The notes under the pieces are model-generated. The model made no database searches and had not been told where the DNA came from. It saw nothing but the letters and a program-made list of their open reading frames with translations. A DNA stretch of 64,000 nucleotides, taken from contig CM068367.1 in assembly GCA_034769895.1 (NCBI GenBank), positions 314,773,986 to 314,837,985 on the forward strand, given 5' to 3'. Source of the stretch: Magicicada septendecula (Eukaryota > Arthropoda > Insecta > Hemiptera > Cicadidae). The position numbers and the translations under genes are program-made. Shown in pieces: positions 1-10,885 of the stretch (position 1 is the stretch's first letter; the number at the start of each line of letters is the position of its first letter).

Positions 1-202
1 TGTAAGAGAATAAACATGAGTGAGGCCAGAAATAACGCGAATTTTGTGTGTGTGTGTGTGTGTCTTCCTTGCCTTTTTATTACGGTAGTCATAATAATAA
101 AATGGAAACGTAAACATTACATAACTGAGATATGCTTGCCTGTCACGAACGATATATTATTTTATACATGTATATTAACTCAAACATAATTTACATTAAA
201 AT
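1..202. repeat. Duplicated flank, first copy
   Basis: The first ~75 bases, a motif containing AACATGAGTGAGGCCAGAAA followed by a GT run and a TTTATT stretch, recur at 2317-2395. The last ~20 bases before the composite repeat also match those before 2431. This copy carries about 90 extra bases between the two matching parts. Seen directly; a local duplication of about 2.3 kb is the inference. Confidence 0.7.
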
Positions 203-1096
203 GAAAAAATTATAATTTTATTGCCTGGCAACAAAATTATTTTATTTTTAACAATTACCATTGTTTCAAAAAGTTTAAATGAATTTTCAAGTACTTTACT
301 GTTGTTAAAACGTAAAAGGTTGCAGGTAAACTACCCCTTCCCCTTAACCGATCTTCACCAAAATCGAAAGTCCTTGAGATCTCTACAATTCAGGGAAGTA
401 TGCAAAACATTATTTGATTCTGTTTGAATTTGTGGCTGTTATCGTTTGCCATAGAAAATTATCCTTGATAAAAAAAGTTGCAGGTAAACTACCCCTTCCC
501 CTTAACCGATCTTCACCAAAAACAATAGGTCTTGAGTACTCTACAAATCAGGACAGTATGCAATAAATTATTTGATTCTGTTTGAATTTGCGGCTGTTAT
601 CGTTTGCCATAGAAAATACACTTGTTAAAACATAAAACGTTGCAGGTAAACTACCCCTTTCCCTTAACCGATCTTCACCTAAATCAATAGGTCTTGAGAA
701 CTCTACAATTTAGGGCTGTATGTGAAACATTATTTAATTCTGTTTGAATTTGCGGCTGTTATAGTTTGCCAAAAAAAAATCACCCTTGATAAAAAAAACC
801 GTTGCAGGTAAACTACCCCTTTCCCTCAACCGATCTTCACCAAAAACAATAGGTCGTTAGTACTCTACAAATCAGGGCTGTATGCAAAAAATTATTTGAT
901 TCTGTTTGAATTTGCGGCTGTTATCGTTTGCCATAGGAAAAAATCTACAGACAGACAGATAGACACACAGACACTTTTCGAAAAACGACTTTTTTTCATG
1001 TTTTGAGTGTAGTACAATCAGAATCTGCAATAATCTCGAACACGATTTTTTTTGCCATCACCATACTTCCATTTCCTTAAGGAACATGGAAGTAAA
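203..1096 (+). repeat. Composite tandem repeat, copy A
   Basis: A leader begins with the palindrome AAAATTATAATTTT. It is followed by four monomers whose shared TGCAGGTAAACTAC motif starts at 321, 479, 641 and 803 (spacing 158-162). A tail follows with GACA-rich sequence and a near-palindrome CTTCCAT...ATGGAAG around CCTTAAGG. The monomers share AACCGATCTTCACC and GCGGCTGTTATCGTTTGCCA. No convincing coding potential is seen; the short ORFs inside recur with the repeat. The layout of leader, tandem core and 3' hairpin resembles non-autonomous Helitron-like (DINE-type) elements, but no diagnostic Helitron end was confirmed. Confidence 0.85.
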
Positions 1097-1953
1097 ATAT
1101 CGGTATGGAGAACCATACATGACTTCCATATTCTAAGATTTATATTTAAAATCATTTTCGAAATGAAATATTACCATAGAAACTACTTCTTTCTACTTAC
1201 TGCTTCAGCCTTAACCACAGTACTGTGGTCACTAACGTATACCACCTCACGTTATCGCACTCGATTTTCACTGATGATGGAAGTCGATGGCATTGCCGAA
1301 ATGTCTGGTTTTGTAGAAAACATTGGACTACGGCCAAATATCCCGGGAAGGAATTTTAACAAAAACTACTTCTTTGTTGCCGATAACGTTGTACACATAT
1401 ATATCAGTGGCGAAGTTACATGGAGGCAATTGAGGCAATGCCTACCCTAAAAAATTCTGTAGAATAAAAATTATAAATACGTATGAACTACATAACGTAA
1501 AGATTATACATTGTTACTGCGACTGTCAAATTTATTAAACCGAAACGTGCTTTATTGAGCGACCGCTAGATGGTGACAGGTGAGATTCGGCATAGTTCGT
1601 TTAAAGCGAATGAGGCATCCTGAACTTGCCTCAGCGTTTTTCGTATACATCGTATGTAAGCACTGTAGTGGTGTGATAGGGAAGTGTAGGGAGGGGGGAT
1701 TATCCCGCGCTGTACACATAGAGGTGTTGAGGCATGCCTCACTTCTGTGGTCCAAACAGTTAAGTTAAAGCGCCTGTGTTGTTTCTAAGTGTTTATTTTA
1801 TGCGGTTATTAAAAGTGTCACTGTTATTCCGCTGAACTAACAGATGATCAAGATTGTTATTTGAATTATTTGTAACATTAAACATATATATAGAAACTAA
1901 TCAAGTTTAAAAATTTGAAGTTCAATCAGTTGTATTATTGTGTATGACTAATA
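1097..1953. other. Unassigned sequence
   Basis: No gene recognised. An ORF running in from the composite repeat tail ends at 1450 and is judged non-coding. CAGTGGCGAAGTTAC near 1407 and GAGGCATGCCTCAC near 1730 look vaguely like hAT-type ends, but no target duplication supports an element. Confidence 0.5.
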
Positions 1954-2200
1954 CAAGGATTGTTCAATAGACACACGTATAGAGCTGTAAAGCATTTTTT
2001 ATTCGAAGATTTTAAAAGAAGTCTCCAATAACATTAAGACATGAGTTCCACTGTTGCGCTAACCTGTAGATTCCCTGCTAGTAAAATTCTTACGGCTGTT
2101 TGTGGAACCATTCGGTTACAGCAAACTCTACCTCAGCGTCCGATTTGACCCACCGTCCTTTTAGTGATTCCTTAAAAAAAATTTAAGATAAGATTTTTGC
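1954..2200 (-). pseudogene. Mariner transposase C-terminal fragment
   Basis: Read on the minus strand, this decodes to a mariner/SETMAR-type transposase C-terminus, including KGRWVKSDAEVEFAVTEWF, then EFY, GIYRL and CLNVIGD. At least two in-frame stops interrupt it. The lower end reads CAAGGATTGTTCAATAG after a TA at 1952-1953, as expected for a mariner terminal repeat on its TA target. The rest of the transposase is missing above about 2200. It is a different mariner lineage from the element at 6301-7548, judging by its terminus and protein. Confidence 0.75.
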
Positions 2201-2316
2201 CTACCCATTCATTAACTACTAGCTTCGCCAGTAAGCAAATTGATGTCCATTTTTTCGGCTTGCACGCGTTATGTTGGTGTGGGTTTCGGCACTTTCCATT
2301 TAAAAAGCGTGCAAAC

Positions 2317-2430
2317 GTAAGAAAATAAACATGAGTGAGGCCAGAAATAACGTGAATTGTGTGTGTGTGTGTGTGTCTTACCTGCCCTTTATTGCTGTAT
2401 TAAATTAAAAATAATATATTACATTAAAAT
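2317..2430. repeat. Duplicated flank, second copy
   Basis: Matches the flank at 1-202 immediately upstream of composite copy A, with about 90 bases deleted relative to it. It shows that flank and repeat were duplicated together. Confidence 0.7.
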
Positions 2431-3310
2431 GAAAAAATTATAATTTTATTACCTGGCAACAAAATTATTTTATTTTTAACAATTACCATTGTTTCAAAAA
2501 GTTTAAATAAATTTTCAAGTACTTTACTCTTGTTAAAACGTAAAAGGTTGCAGGTAAACTACCCCTTCCCCTTAACCGATCTTCACCAAAATCGAAAGTC
2601 CTTGAGACCTCTACAATTCAGGGACGTATGCAAAAAATTATTTGATTCTGTTTGAATTTGCGGCTGTTATCGTTTGCCATAGAAAATACGCTTGACAAAA
2701 AAACGTTGCAGGTAAATTACCCCTTCCCTTTAACCGATCTTCACCAAAAACAATAGGTCTTGAGTACTCTACAAATTAGGGCTGTATACAAAATATTATT
2801 TGATTCTGCTTGAATTTGCGGCTGTTATCGTTTGCCATAGAAAATACCCTTGTTAAAAAAACGTTGCAGGTAAACTACCCCTTTCCCTCAACCGATCTTC
2901 ACCAAAAACAATAGGTCTTGAGAACTCTACAATTCAGGGCTGTATGCGAAACATTATTTGATTCTGTTTGAATTTGCGGCTGTTATCGTTTGCCAAAAAA
3001 AAAATTCCCTTGATAAAAAAAACCGTTGCAGGTAAACTACCCCTTTCCCTCAACCGATCTTCACCAAAAATAATAGGTCGTGAGTACTCTACAAATCAGG
3101 GCTGTATGCAAAACATTATTTGATTCTGTTTGAATTTGCGGCAGTTATCGTTTGCCATAGAAAAAATATCTACAGACACACAGACACTTTTCGGAAAACG
3201 ACTTTTTTTCATGTTTTGAGTGTAGTACAATCAGAATCTGCAATAATCTCGAACACGATTTTTTTTGCCATCACCATACTTCCATTCCTTAAGGAATATG
3301 GAAGTAAAAA
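2431..3310 (+). repeat. Composite tandem repeat, copy B
   Basis: Same organisation as copy A, with four monomers starting at 2549, 2707, 2865 and 3027. The first and last monomers carry the same position-specific variants as in copy A, so the array was copied as a whole. It ends in the tail hairpin and abuts copy C head-to-tail. Confidence 0.85.
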
Positions 3311-4369
3311 TTATAATTTTATTGCCTGGCAACAAAATTATTTTATTTTTAACAATTACCATTGTTTCAAAAAGTTTAAATAAATTTTCAAGTACTTTAC
3401 TCTTGTTAAAACGTAAAAGGTTGCAGGTAAACTACCCCTTCTCCTTAACCGATCTTCACCAAAATCGAAAGTCCTTGAGACCTCTACGATTCAGGGACGT
3501 ATGCAAAAAATTATTTGATTCTGTTTGAATTTGCGGCTATTATCGTTTGCCATAGAAAATACGCTTGATAAAAACACGTTGCAGGTAAACTACCCCTTCC
3601 CCTTAACCGATCTTCACCAAAAACAATAGTTCTTGAGTACTCTACAAATCAGGGCTGCATGCAAAACATTATTTGATTCTGTTCGAATTTGCAGCTGTTA
3701 TCGTTTGCCATAGAAAATACCCTTGTTAAAAAAACGTTGCAGGTAAACTACCCCTTTCCCTTAACCGATCTTCACCAAAAACAATAGGTCTTGAGACCTC
3801 TACAATTTAGGGCTGTATGCAAATAATCTTTTGAGTCTGTTTGACTTTGCGGCTGTTATCGTTTGCCATAGGAAATACCCTTGTTAAAACATAAAACGTT
3901 ACAGGTAAACTACCCCTTTCCCTTAACCGATCTTCACCAAAAACAATAGGTCTTGAGAACTCTACAATTCAGGGCTGTATACAAAACATTATTTGATTCT
4001 GTTTCAATTTGCGGCTGTTATCGTTTGCCAAAAAAAAAAATTTCCCTTGATAAAAAAAACCGTTGCAGGTAAACTACCCCTTTCCCTCAACCGATCTTCA
4101 CCAAAAACAATAGATCGTGAGTACTCTACAAATCAGGGCTGTATGCAAAAAATTATTTGATTCTGTTTGAATTTGCGGCAGTTATCGTTTGCCATAGAAA
4201 AAATATCTACAGACACACAGACAGACAGACAGACACACACAGACACTTTTCGGAAAACGACTTTTTTTCATGTTTTGAGTGTAGTACAATCAGAATCTGC
4301 AATAATCTCGAACACGATTTTTTTTGCCATCACCATACTTCCATTCCTTAAGGAATATGGAAGTAAAAA
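3306..4369 (+). repeat. Composite tandem repeat, copy C
   Basis: Third copy, directly joined to copy B so that the last AAAA of B begins the AAAATTATAATTTT leader of C. It has five monomers (3422, 3580, 3738, 3900, 4064), one internal monomer more than A and B, and the same GACA-rich tail and hairpin. Seen directly. Confidence 0.85.
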
Positions 4370-4394
4370 GAGACTTTGTTAATTTTACGAAAGT

Positions 4395-4510
4395 ATGAAA
4401 GTTTTCGAGAGTCTAGAGTCTAGTCGAGACGAAGTCTAACTTCTAACTCTCGACTCTTACTCGACGAGGTCTAACTTAGTCGACTCTTCGTGGAGTCGAG
4501 ATTAAGTGTT
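4395..4510. repeat. Cryptically simple GAGTCGA-rich tract
   Basis: Repeated GAGTC, CTCGACTCT and GTCGAC motifs on both strands give internal self-complementarity. No coding potential; probably degenerate simple sequence. Confidence 0.6.
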
Positions 4511-5219
4511 ACGGAAATTCGATGTTAAAAGTTCGGAGAGCTTTACTTAAAATCACATAAGATTATCATGAATAACAATCTGTGAAGTGAGAACTGGAGT
4601 TTAGTAGTTAAAACCCGTCAAAACAAAAGACCGTATCTTATCATGTATCACGAACGATATAGCTGTTGAAACGGAATGAGTCGTTACGAGATATCAGTGA
4701 ACGTAACCGAAGTAAATAGTAAACAATAATTACACTAAATTTAAAATTGGGAATTACCGGTTATCAATAGAAGGAGTGAAATAATAAAAGTGTATATGTG
4801 CCAAATACTACAAGAAAGAGTCACATCGTTATGCACGCAAATGATCCTGTGTTCAACGCAGTTGACGGAGCATCTACATCTCCAAATGATGATTTAAGGA
4901 ACCAAAATGAAGATCACATCATGACAACGCGCCGTAGATTGTGGATAACGTACCAATAGTAAAACATTTATGTATTAATTTTATTTTACGAAATCACCTC
5001 TCTGTCACTCTAAAAGAATTCACGTAGAGAATTTTATAAGATAGGATGCCCTCATTCAAAACTTACGTATAAATTTTAAAGTCAAAGTGTTAGAATATAA
5101 AGAGAATTAAATCATATTTAAATGAATCCATTTAAAATTATATGTTGTAATGGTAAAAATATATATGTAGTATGGTAATGGTGGTGTGGTATGGTATCGT
5201 AATATGGTATGTATGGTAG

Positions 5220-5256
<37 letters not shown>

Positions 5257-6300
5257 TATATGTAGTAATTAGGTGTAAGAATTAATTCATATTTTAATAA
5301 CACTCAAAAGAACCTTGAGATATTAAGAGATATTGAGATAATAAGAGATACTGAGATATGAAGAGATATTGAGAGATTACTTTTATAATTGTTTATTGAT
5401 AGAAATCACGTACTAAAATAATTATTGATAATCATGTTACGCAGAATAGAAATACGATACTAATGACAGTAATGGTTAAACGTAATAAATTTAATGGTAA
5501 GATAAACACGTCTTGTTTGTTTATTGAAGATAAACCCTATGAAATTAATCACTAGAAGTAGTTTTCAACACCTTCCGAATAAATATTGAATACTAGAGTC
5601 TCATAACATTTGATTGCATAACTGCTAATACATAAATTATTACCAATAAAAAAAACCTTGAGATCGTAAGCAATTAAAATAAGAGTAGCATTTGGCGCTC
5701 CACAGCGGGGCGTAAACCGGTACAACTCGATTAGTAGTTAAATTTGACGCTAACAAAAAATTGTTAAAAAATTCTCTTTTGTTATGTTTGTTGTGTCCAC
5801 AAATATCCTATGACGGACACAACGGGCGTAATGGTTGTTATACCGCATTCTAGTTTGTGGAAGCCTAATACACACTCTGCTTAATGTGTACGATGTAATA
5901 CAGAAACGTTTTGGATCGGTACTTGTTTAACTTGTGCTATAATATATGAATCTCATGAGTTTAAGCTCGTAACAAACTACATGTACGGCTAGGATAATCT
6001 TTAACATATCTTACACGAAACTCTTAACATTACATGATAGTTATCTTACGGTAATCTGTTTAATTAGTGTTAGAACCTTAAAATATTAAGCCTACCGATT
6101 ATTTATAATTGTTTTTTAAATAAACTAAAATATAGAACACACTTGCACGAAAGTGCAGTATACATTACCGCATGCTGTTAGTAAGAAAACGGTAAAGACC
6201 TGGGCATCAATAAATAATGTTAATTTGGTTGTGACAAGATTGTATATAAAATTAAATAAGAGTACATACCCACTATAAATACGGCTGTAGAACAGACTTA
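4511..6300. other. AT-rich unassigned sequence with microsatellite
   Basis: Contains an AT/GT microsatellite at about 5220-5256 and a degenerate GAGATATTAA repeat at about 5315-5378. No gene is recognised. A possible LTR primer-binding-site-like motif is listed separately. Confidence 0.6.
5695..5722 (+). other. Possible LTR-retrotransposon primer-binding-site remnant
   Basis: TTTGGCGCTCCACAGCGGGG resembles the TGGCGCCCAACGTGGGGC primer-binding segment next to the 5' LTR in many insect Gypsy/BEL elements. No gag or pol sequence follows before the mariner at 6301 and no paired LTR was found. At best a remnant. Confidence 0.25.
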
Positions 6301-6417
6301 CGAGGGCGATTTGAAAAGTTCGCGGGCCTACCATATAAACGAATGTGTGGCGTTTCTATTTTTTACCGCATCGTGGCGCCACATTCGCCCCACGAACAGC
6401 TGTGAAGCGTCAAGTCA
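6301..6417 (+). repeat. Mariner left terminal inverted repeat
   Basis: Pairs with 7433-7548 with scattered mismatches. Includes GTGGCGCCAC, GTTTCTATTTTTTACCGCAT and GTGAAG-GTCAAGTCA blocks that recur inverted at the other end. Confidence 0.9.
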
Positions 6418-6480
6418 GGTCAAGTTATTGTTGCGGAGAAACAGCTGTATAAATAAGGTTATCTCACAGCAACGCTGAAA

Positions 6481-7432
6481 ATGGAGAAAACTGAACATCC
6501 AAATTTTTTATTAAGAACGGTTTAACGCCAACAGAAATGTTTAATGAGATGAAGAATGTGTTGGGCAATGCTGGACATTCATTTACTACAGTGAAAAAAT
6601 GGGCTACTGAATTTAAACGCGGTCGTGCACGACCCGCGTACTAGGCCTCCGAAAAGTGCCACTACACCAGAAATCGTCAATAAAGTGCACGATATTGTTT
6701 TGAAAGATCGCCGTTTGAAGGTCTGAAATTGTTAAGCCTGTGGGTATCTCAGATAGCCTACGTCACATTCTTACTGAGGAATTAGGTATGAAAAAGCTGT
6801 CTGCAAGATGAGTGCCACGTTTGTTGACAAGTGACCAAAAAACGCATGCGAATCCAAGCTTCTCAGGAATGTTTGGAGCGTTTTAAGAAAAATTCGAATT
6901 AATTTATTCGTAGATTTGTAACAACTGATGAAACTTAGGTCCATTACCTCACTCTAGAAACAAAACAACAGTCGAAACAATGGATGCATAGTGATTCGCC
7001 ACCTCCAAAATCGGTAAAATCAATTTTGTCAGTTGGAAAGTGTATGGGTCCATTTTTCTGGAATGCTAAGGGGATATTGTTACTAGACTGCCTTGAAAAG
7101 GGTTAAACGATAAATGGAGAGTATTACGCTAACCTTTTGGGCTAATTAAACGTAAAAATTCGAGAAAAATAACCAGGTTTACAAAAGAAGATCATTTTCT
7201 ATCAGGATAATGCACGCCCTTACATATGCGTTGTGTCTATGGCAATATCGCAGAGTTGAAGTACGATCTGTTGCACGATTCGCCTTATTCCTCTGATTTA
7301 GCGCCATCTGACTTTCATCTATTCCTAAACCTCAAAAAAATTTCCGAGCAATTTTCCTCAGATGACGAGCTGAAAGAGGCAGTAAACAGTTATTTTGAGG
7401 ACCTAGAAGAATCGGACTTCATCACGGGGTAA
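6481..7432 (+). pseudogene. Mariner transposase (D,D34D), decayed
   Basis: The reading frame starts at the ATG at 6481 (MEKTEHPNF) and ends at the TAA at 7430-7432, giving about 317 codons against about 345 in active mariners. Landmarks remain. The helix-turn-helix region is near the start. The first catalytic Asp is in TTDET (6927-6929), followed by a TAG where Trp is expected. The second is in QDNARP (7206-7208). The third is in SSDLAPSDF (7310-7312). The last two are 104 nt apart instead of the 105 expected for D34D, so a one-base deletion lies between them. Several other stops and frameshifts are present. It cannot make a working transposase. Confidence 0.9.
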
Positions 7433-7548
7433 TGACTTGACTCTTCACTGTTGTTCATGGGGCGAACGTGGCGCCACGATGCGGTAAAAAACAGAAACCC
7501 CACACATTCGTTTCTATGGTGGGCCGCGAACTTTTCAAATCACACTCG
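7433..7548 (-). repeat. Mariner right terminal inverted repeat
   Basis: Inverted counterpart of 6301-6417. It begins directly after the transposase stop codon, so the element has almost no spacer between the coding region and this repeat. Confidence 0.9.
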
Positions 7549-7627
7549 TATATACAAACGTACTCCAAGCCGTAAAAACTTTGTTAGTTTTTAAAAAATG
7601 AATGCCATTGCTACGCTTGTAGAGAGA

Positions 7628-8057
7628 GGCGTATTTACGCGGTGGGACGAACGGGACATACCCCTCCAGAGGGTCGATAAAGTTGACGAGGAATTTTCTT
7701 AATCTCTTAATTTTTATGTTTTATTACTTTTTCACCTGTGTAGGCGAATATAGTAGTAACTCTTTTTGAAATACACAAAAAGGTTTAGTACACAGGAATT
7801 TCTATACATCTGAAATACAAATATACGAAAATCAAGAAGTATCGTGGAAACAATGTTTCTTTGATGCGAATTTTTATTGTGTTATTACCGTTTACTTTAA
7901 TGGAATTGATTTCAGGATGTTATCACACTTTTTTCACCCGTTTTAAATAGTAATATTTATTAGTCTTTAACTTGTTTTTTTCTTTTGTATGAAACCGACT
8001 CTACCGGTCCCCCCCCCCGCAAGGCCAAATTCTAGATACACTACTGCACTTGTGCTG
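7628..8057 (+). repeat. Dispersed non-autonomous DNA-transposon-like repeat, copy 1
   Basis: The left part matches 51519-51635, the middle matches 53839-54000, and the right part matches 55960-56100. The right end, on the minus strand, reads CAGTAGTGTATCTAGAATT before a G/C homopolymer, like a hAT-type terminus. No coding sequence. This copy is the uninterrupted reference for the copy split by the Tigger element at 51636-53838. Confidence 0.65.
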
Positions 8058-9206
8058 ACACTATTACGTTTGCATGAAAACATTACAACTTTTCACCAGT
8101 ACCTACAAACATGTAATCATGTTTAGTAGATAAATCTGCAGGGCTATCGCCAGACGTTTCAACAAGAAGTGTCTTCTGCTGTTCAGTCGGCTGGTTCCCG
8201 ATTGGCTCACCGACGTCATGATGTATGTAGCAAAATCAACATAAACACACATTATTTTCCACAAATATAAAAAGGAAAGAATAACTCACAACGCATTGGT
8301 ACAAAAATATAATTTATTACTTAAAACTAAATATATGAAATAGTTACAAAAAAGTCAGTATGGACAAATGTGGCAGTGAATATACATTAAATAGACAGTA
8401 ATTTGTTGACGAATCTTCACCTTTCCGTAACTTTGCAGAATACCCCGCCAATATCACAGAAACTGAAACACAATCACAACATCATTTTATTATATTCAAC
8501 TTTTTGATTTCAAAATGTTTAAAATATTATTTCTAAGTGCTTTCATTAGTATTAATTTAAGTGTTCTCAATACAGTTTCAGTGTTATTTATAACACTGTA
8601 CAGTCTTGTACTTTACTTCCAGATAAACTCAAAGACGAAATATGTATTTCTCTCTGATTCGTAAAGAACAATCAGAACCAATTTTTACGAAGAAAGTTAT
8701 TTATAAATTCACATTTCTTATCGCGACTTAATATTTATAACAAAACATATTTAACTGAATTCATTAATTCCGCTTCTTAATAACTAGAACGACTCGTCAG
8801 TTGAAATTCCTTCTAAAAACAATGTTAGCATTATTAACTTTCATACATTATGTTTGTTAACGTGTACATAACATAGATATAAGGTACAAGTGTGAAGCTG
8901 AAAGAGGGCCAAACCATACCTGTTGTTTCACTTTAGCAACCAGGCCTGTTTTTAACTTGTCCTTTAGCTTTGGAAGACAAAATGAGAACCAAAAGCGTAT
9001 TGTGTGTAAACCACATGAAACAACTGGAACTCGCATTTTGGTTTTATTTTATAACTGATATTAGTACTGATGTTACAATACAGTAGCAACATTATTTACT
9101 TCTTAGATATTGTAAATTCCTTTTTCCACATAATCGTGTCATATAAAAGTATTGAGTTTTTCTACAAAAAAAAAAAGAAAAGACGAAGAGAAGAAGTGAC
9201 GCTTAC
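8058..9206. other. Unassigned; may hold the unseen 3' exons of the WAP-domain gene
   Basis: AT-rich with no clear coding exon. A short minus-strand block near 8920-9035 has a pyrimidine-rich stretch before CTAAAGGACAAG and a possible donor after CAACAG, so it might be an exon. I could not join it in phase to exon 4 without an early stop. Confidence 0.4.
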
Positions 9207-9330
9207 CAGTCAGTAATATGCTTGTTCTCTTTGAATCCTTCAAGACTCTTGTACTGTTTGGGTGTGATGACACAGCCGCCGGGCAGCGCCACCGACTCGG
9301 GAGGACGAGCGTGTTCTGCTCGCTCTGGAA
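9207..9330 (-). CDS. WFDC1-like: WAP-domain (WFDC1-like) gene, exon 4
   Basis: Minus-strand exon bounded by an acceptor (TTACAG before TTCCAGAG) and a donor (ACTG before GTAAGC). It joins exon 3 in phase and encodes FPERAEHARPP, then ESVALPGGCVITPKQYKSL and EGFKENKHITDW, the last codon being split by the donor. One Cys is present. The segment follows the WAP domain, as the C-terminal part does in WFDC1. The exon is much more GC-rich than the introns around it. The next exon was not identified, so the C-terminus is unknown. No ATG-initiated ORF marks this exon; it is supported by splice sites and phase. Confidence 0.7.
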
Positions 9331-9592
9331 CTGTAACCATTAACTACCGTTATCCCATGTCAATGTCTGTTGCAGCATTATTTGGGCTGACAAGTGATCA
9401 ATTTTTATTCGTATTTTATGTTGCTCCACTCATAATGATTGCGCAAAGACTTTACCTTTTTTTAAAACAAAAGGTTTTCCAACTAAGTGTACTTTCCTCC
9501 ATGCATTCGATTTACTGATAGAATTTTGCACTAAAACTGTTTTATTAACATTATATTAATATGCGAGTCCTAAAGAAGTTAGTTTCACTTAC

Positions 9593-9637
9593 ATATTATT
9601 TTCTTTGCCTCCGGCGGTTCTTCGATCCAGTCGATTA
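9593..9637 (-). CDS. WFDC1-like: WAP-domain (WFDC1-like) gene, exon 3 (45 nt)
   Basis: A 45-nt micro-exon between an acceptor (TTTCAG before TAATCGAC) and a perfect GTAAGT donor. With the single base carried from exon 2 it encodes VIDWIEEPPEAKKII and leaves one base for exon 4. The Val-hydrophobic-Asp-Trp motif directly after the proline run that closes the WAP domain is what WFDC1 proteins have at the same place. This is the main reason for choosing WFDC1 over other WAP proteins. Confidence 0.75.
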
Positions 9638-9893
9638 CTGAAACAATAATCGTGCATACTCGTCATAATTAGTTGCAGACGTTGTCAATGATAATACTAA
9701 ACCTAAACACTTACATCGTGCTAAGTCATTACTGAACAGGTATTGTGACTATTCTAACAGTGACAGTAATGCAATTTAACTGCGTATTATACGTCATTAA
9801 GATTTATATCTGCCTTGTCCTCAGTGCAGTGTATATATCTGCACAATGAACTGCATTAACACAAAACCCGTTATCGATAAGAAGTAGGCCTAC

Positions 9894-10116
9894 CTGGTGG
9901 CGGGTCTAAAGCCCGCATGCAACTTTCGACACAGCCATTAAAGCAACACAAGTATGTGTTGTTGTTTTTCGGCTTGCAGTCGATGTTATCCACACACCTG
10001 GGGGCGGAACAGGCGGACGCCGATAAGGGTTTCACTGGAGGCGGGCACAAGTTGTACTCGGTAACTTTATCTTTGCCTTCATTTAGCAGCCAGTCCGATA
10101 GAGTCTGCAATTCTTC
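9894..10116 (-). CDS. WFDC1-like: WAP-domain (WFDC1-like) gene, exon 2 (WAP four-disulfide core)
   Basis: The acceptor is GGTTGCAG before GAAGAATTG and the donor is CACCAG before GTAGGC. The exon has 223 nt, phase 0 in and phase 1 out. It encodes about 74 residues starting EELQTLSDWLLNEGKDK and then a complete WAP core with eight cysteines in YNLCPPP, SACSAPRC, DNIDC, YLCCFNGC and ESC, closing with ALDPPP. WAP domains form four disulfides and often act as protease inhibitors. WFDC1 (ps20) is a secreted growth-modulating protein in vertebrates, and function in this organism is unknown. The frame is fully open with no decay. Confidence 0.85.
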
Positions 10117-10226
10117 CTGCAACCAGAAACACTGTTTGTCAAATTCTGTGCTATTAATGCTTTAACAAATTGTAAAGTTAATAAAAATAAGTAAGCCTAT
10201 GTGCTATATGCCCAAACTTACATAAC

Positions 10227-10885
10227 TCAATGAGCGAAGCGTATTCTCTGTTTTTAATTCGCCGTTTGGCATTTGTCTCGCTGTCTAGCTATCCGTACCT
10301 CTAATTGGTGTATGTCTTACGATAACTTTTTAACACATCAACCGATTCTCGTAAAACTTGGCATGTGTGTCTATACTTTTACCCTACCAAAACTGAACCC
10401 CAAGAAATAGGGGGGCAGAAGGCAAAAATGTGAGGGGTCAAATTTTTGTTAAAAAAATCGCAAAAATCGTAGCAAATTAAATGAAATTTTAGTGTTCCTT
10501 TTCAAACACTAAATTTAACATGTAGATAATGTTACCTTTTGGAAATTTCAAAATTTGTTGACCCAAGGCCCGAAAAGATGGGAATAAGTTTGATAAAATT
10601 GCAATTTCCATGTGGCATATCAAATTAAAGAGAATTTTTAGCAAAAAAGAATATAGTGTACAGTTTTGGAAATTTAAAAATTTCTTGACCCCCAAGGCAC
10701 AATTCCAATTGGTTGGAATTTTTAGCGAAACTCGTAATATTTTTCTACAACTGTTACTTTACTACACAAAAAGTAGTATAATAATCGGGATTTTCGTAAT
10801 TGTTCTGATAATTGAGAAATTTATCCAATAATAAATTGACATCGTTCAAAATAATGCGTGAGGTCTGCAGCTCAGGGACCATTTA
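10227..10885 (+). repeat. Dispersed repeat family R2, copy 1
   Basis: Begins with GAGCGAAGCG, TTTTTAATTCGCCGTTTGGC and a block around ATCAACCGATTCTCGTAAAA. It continues with two to three degenerate ~105-bp subunits (TTTGGAAATTTCAAAAT, GACCCAAGGCCC, ATCAAATTAAAG). It ends with TCTGCAGCTCAGGGA. Related copies are at 10886-11335 (minus), 16262-16985, 24238-25046 (minus), 32785-33085, 62225-62386 and 63343-63890. No protein-coding frame. Confidence 0.8.

Larger units (their letters stand above)
6301..7548 (+). mobile_element. Mariner transposon, full-length but inactive
   Basis: Flanked by TA at 6299-6300 and 7549-7550, the mariner target duplication. Terminal inverted repeats are about 117 bp (6301-6417 and 7433-7548) and both begin CGAG, then GATTTGAAAAGTTCGCGG after a short variable part. 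Mariner repeats are usually about 30 bp, so these are long. The 1248-bp size is typical. The single internal coding region is disrupted. Confidence 0.92.

Noticed and set aside
1052..1450. 132-codon ORF as a gene
   Set aside because: Its first part is the tail of the composite repeat, it has no recognisable domain, and it recurs only as repeat-derived pieces elsewhere.
1407..1751. Small hAT-type element
   Set aside because: End-like motifs (CAGTGGCGAAG, GAGGCATGCCTC) are present, but the flanks show no 8-bp duplication and the ends do not pair convincingly.
203..4369. CRISPR-like array
   Set aside because: Units are ~160 bp with no repeat-spacer alternation, and the setting is a eukaryotic genome.
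3120..4382. Short similar ORFs of 60-90 codons repeated in the composite arrays
   Set aside because: They repeat because the DNA repeats. They overlap in different frames and have no protein-like composition.
8920..9035. Possible exon 5 of the WAP-domain gene
   Set aside because: Candidate splice sites exist, but joining them in phase to exon 4 gives an immediate or very early stop, so it is not annotated.
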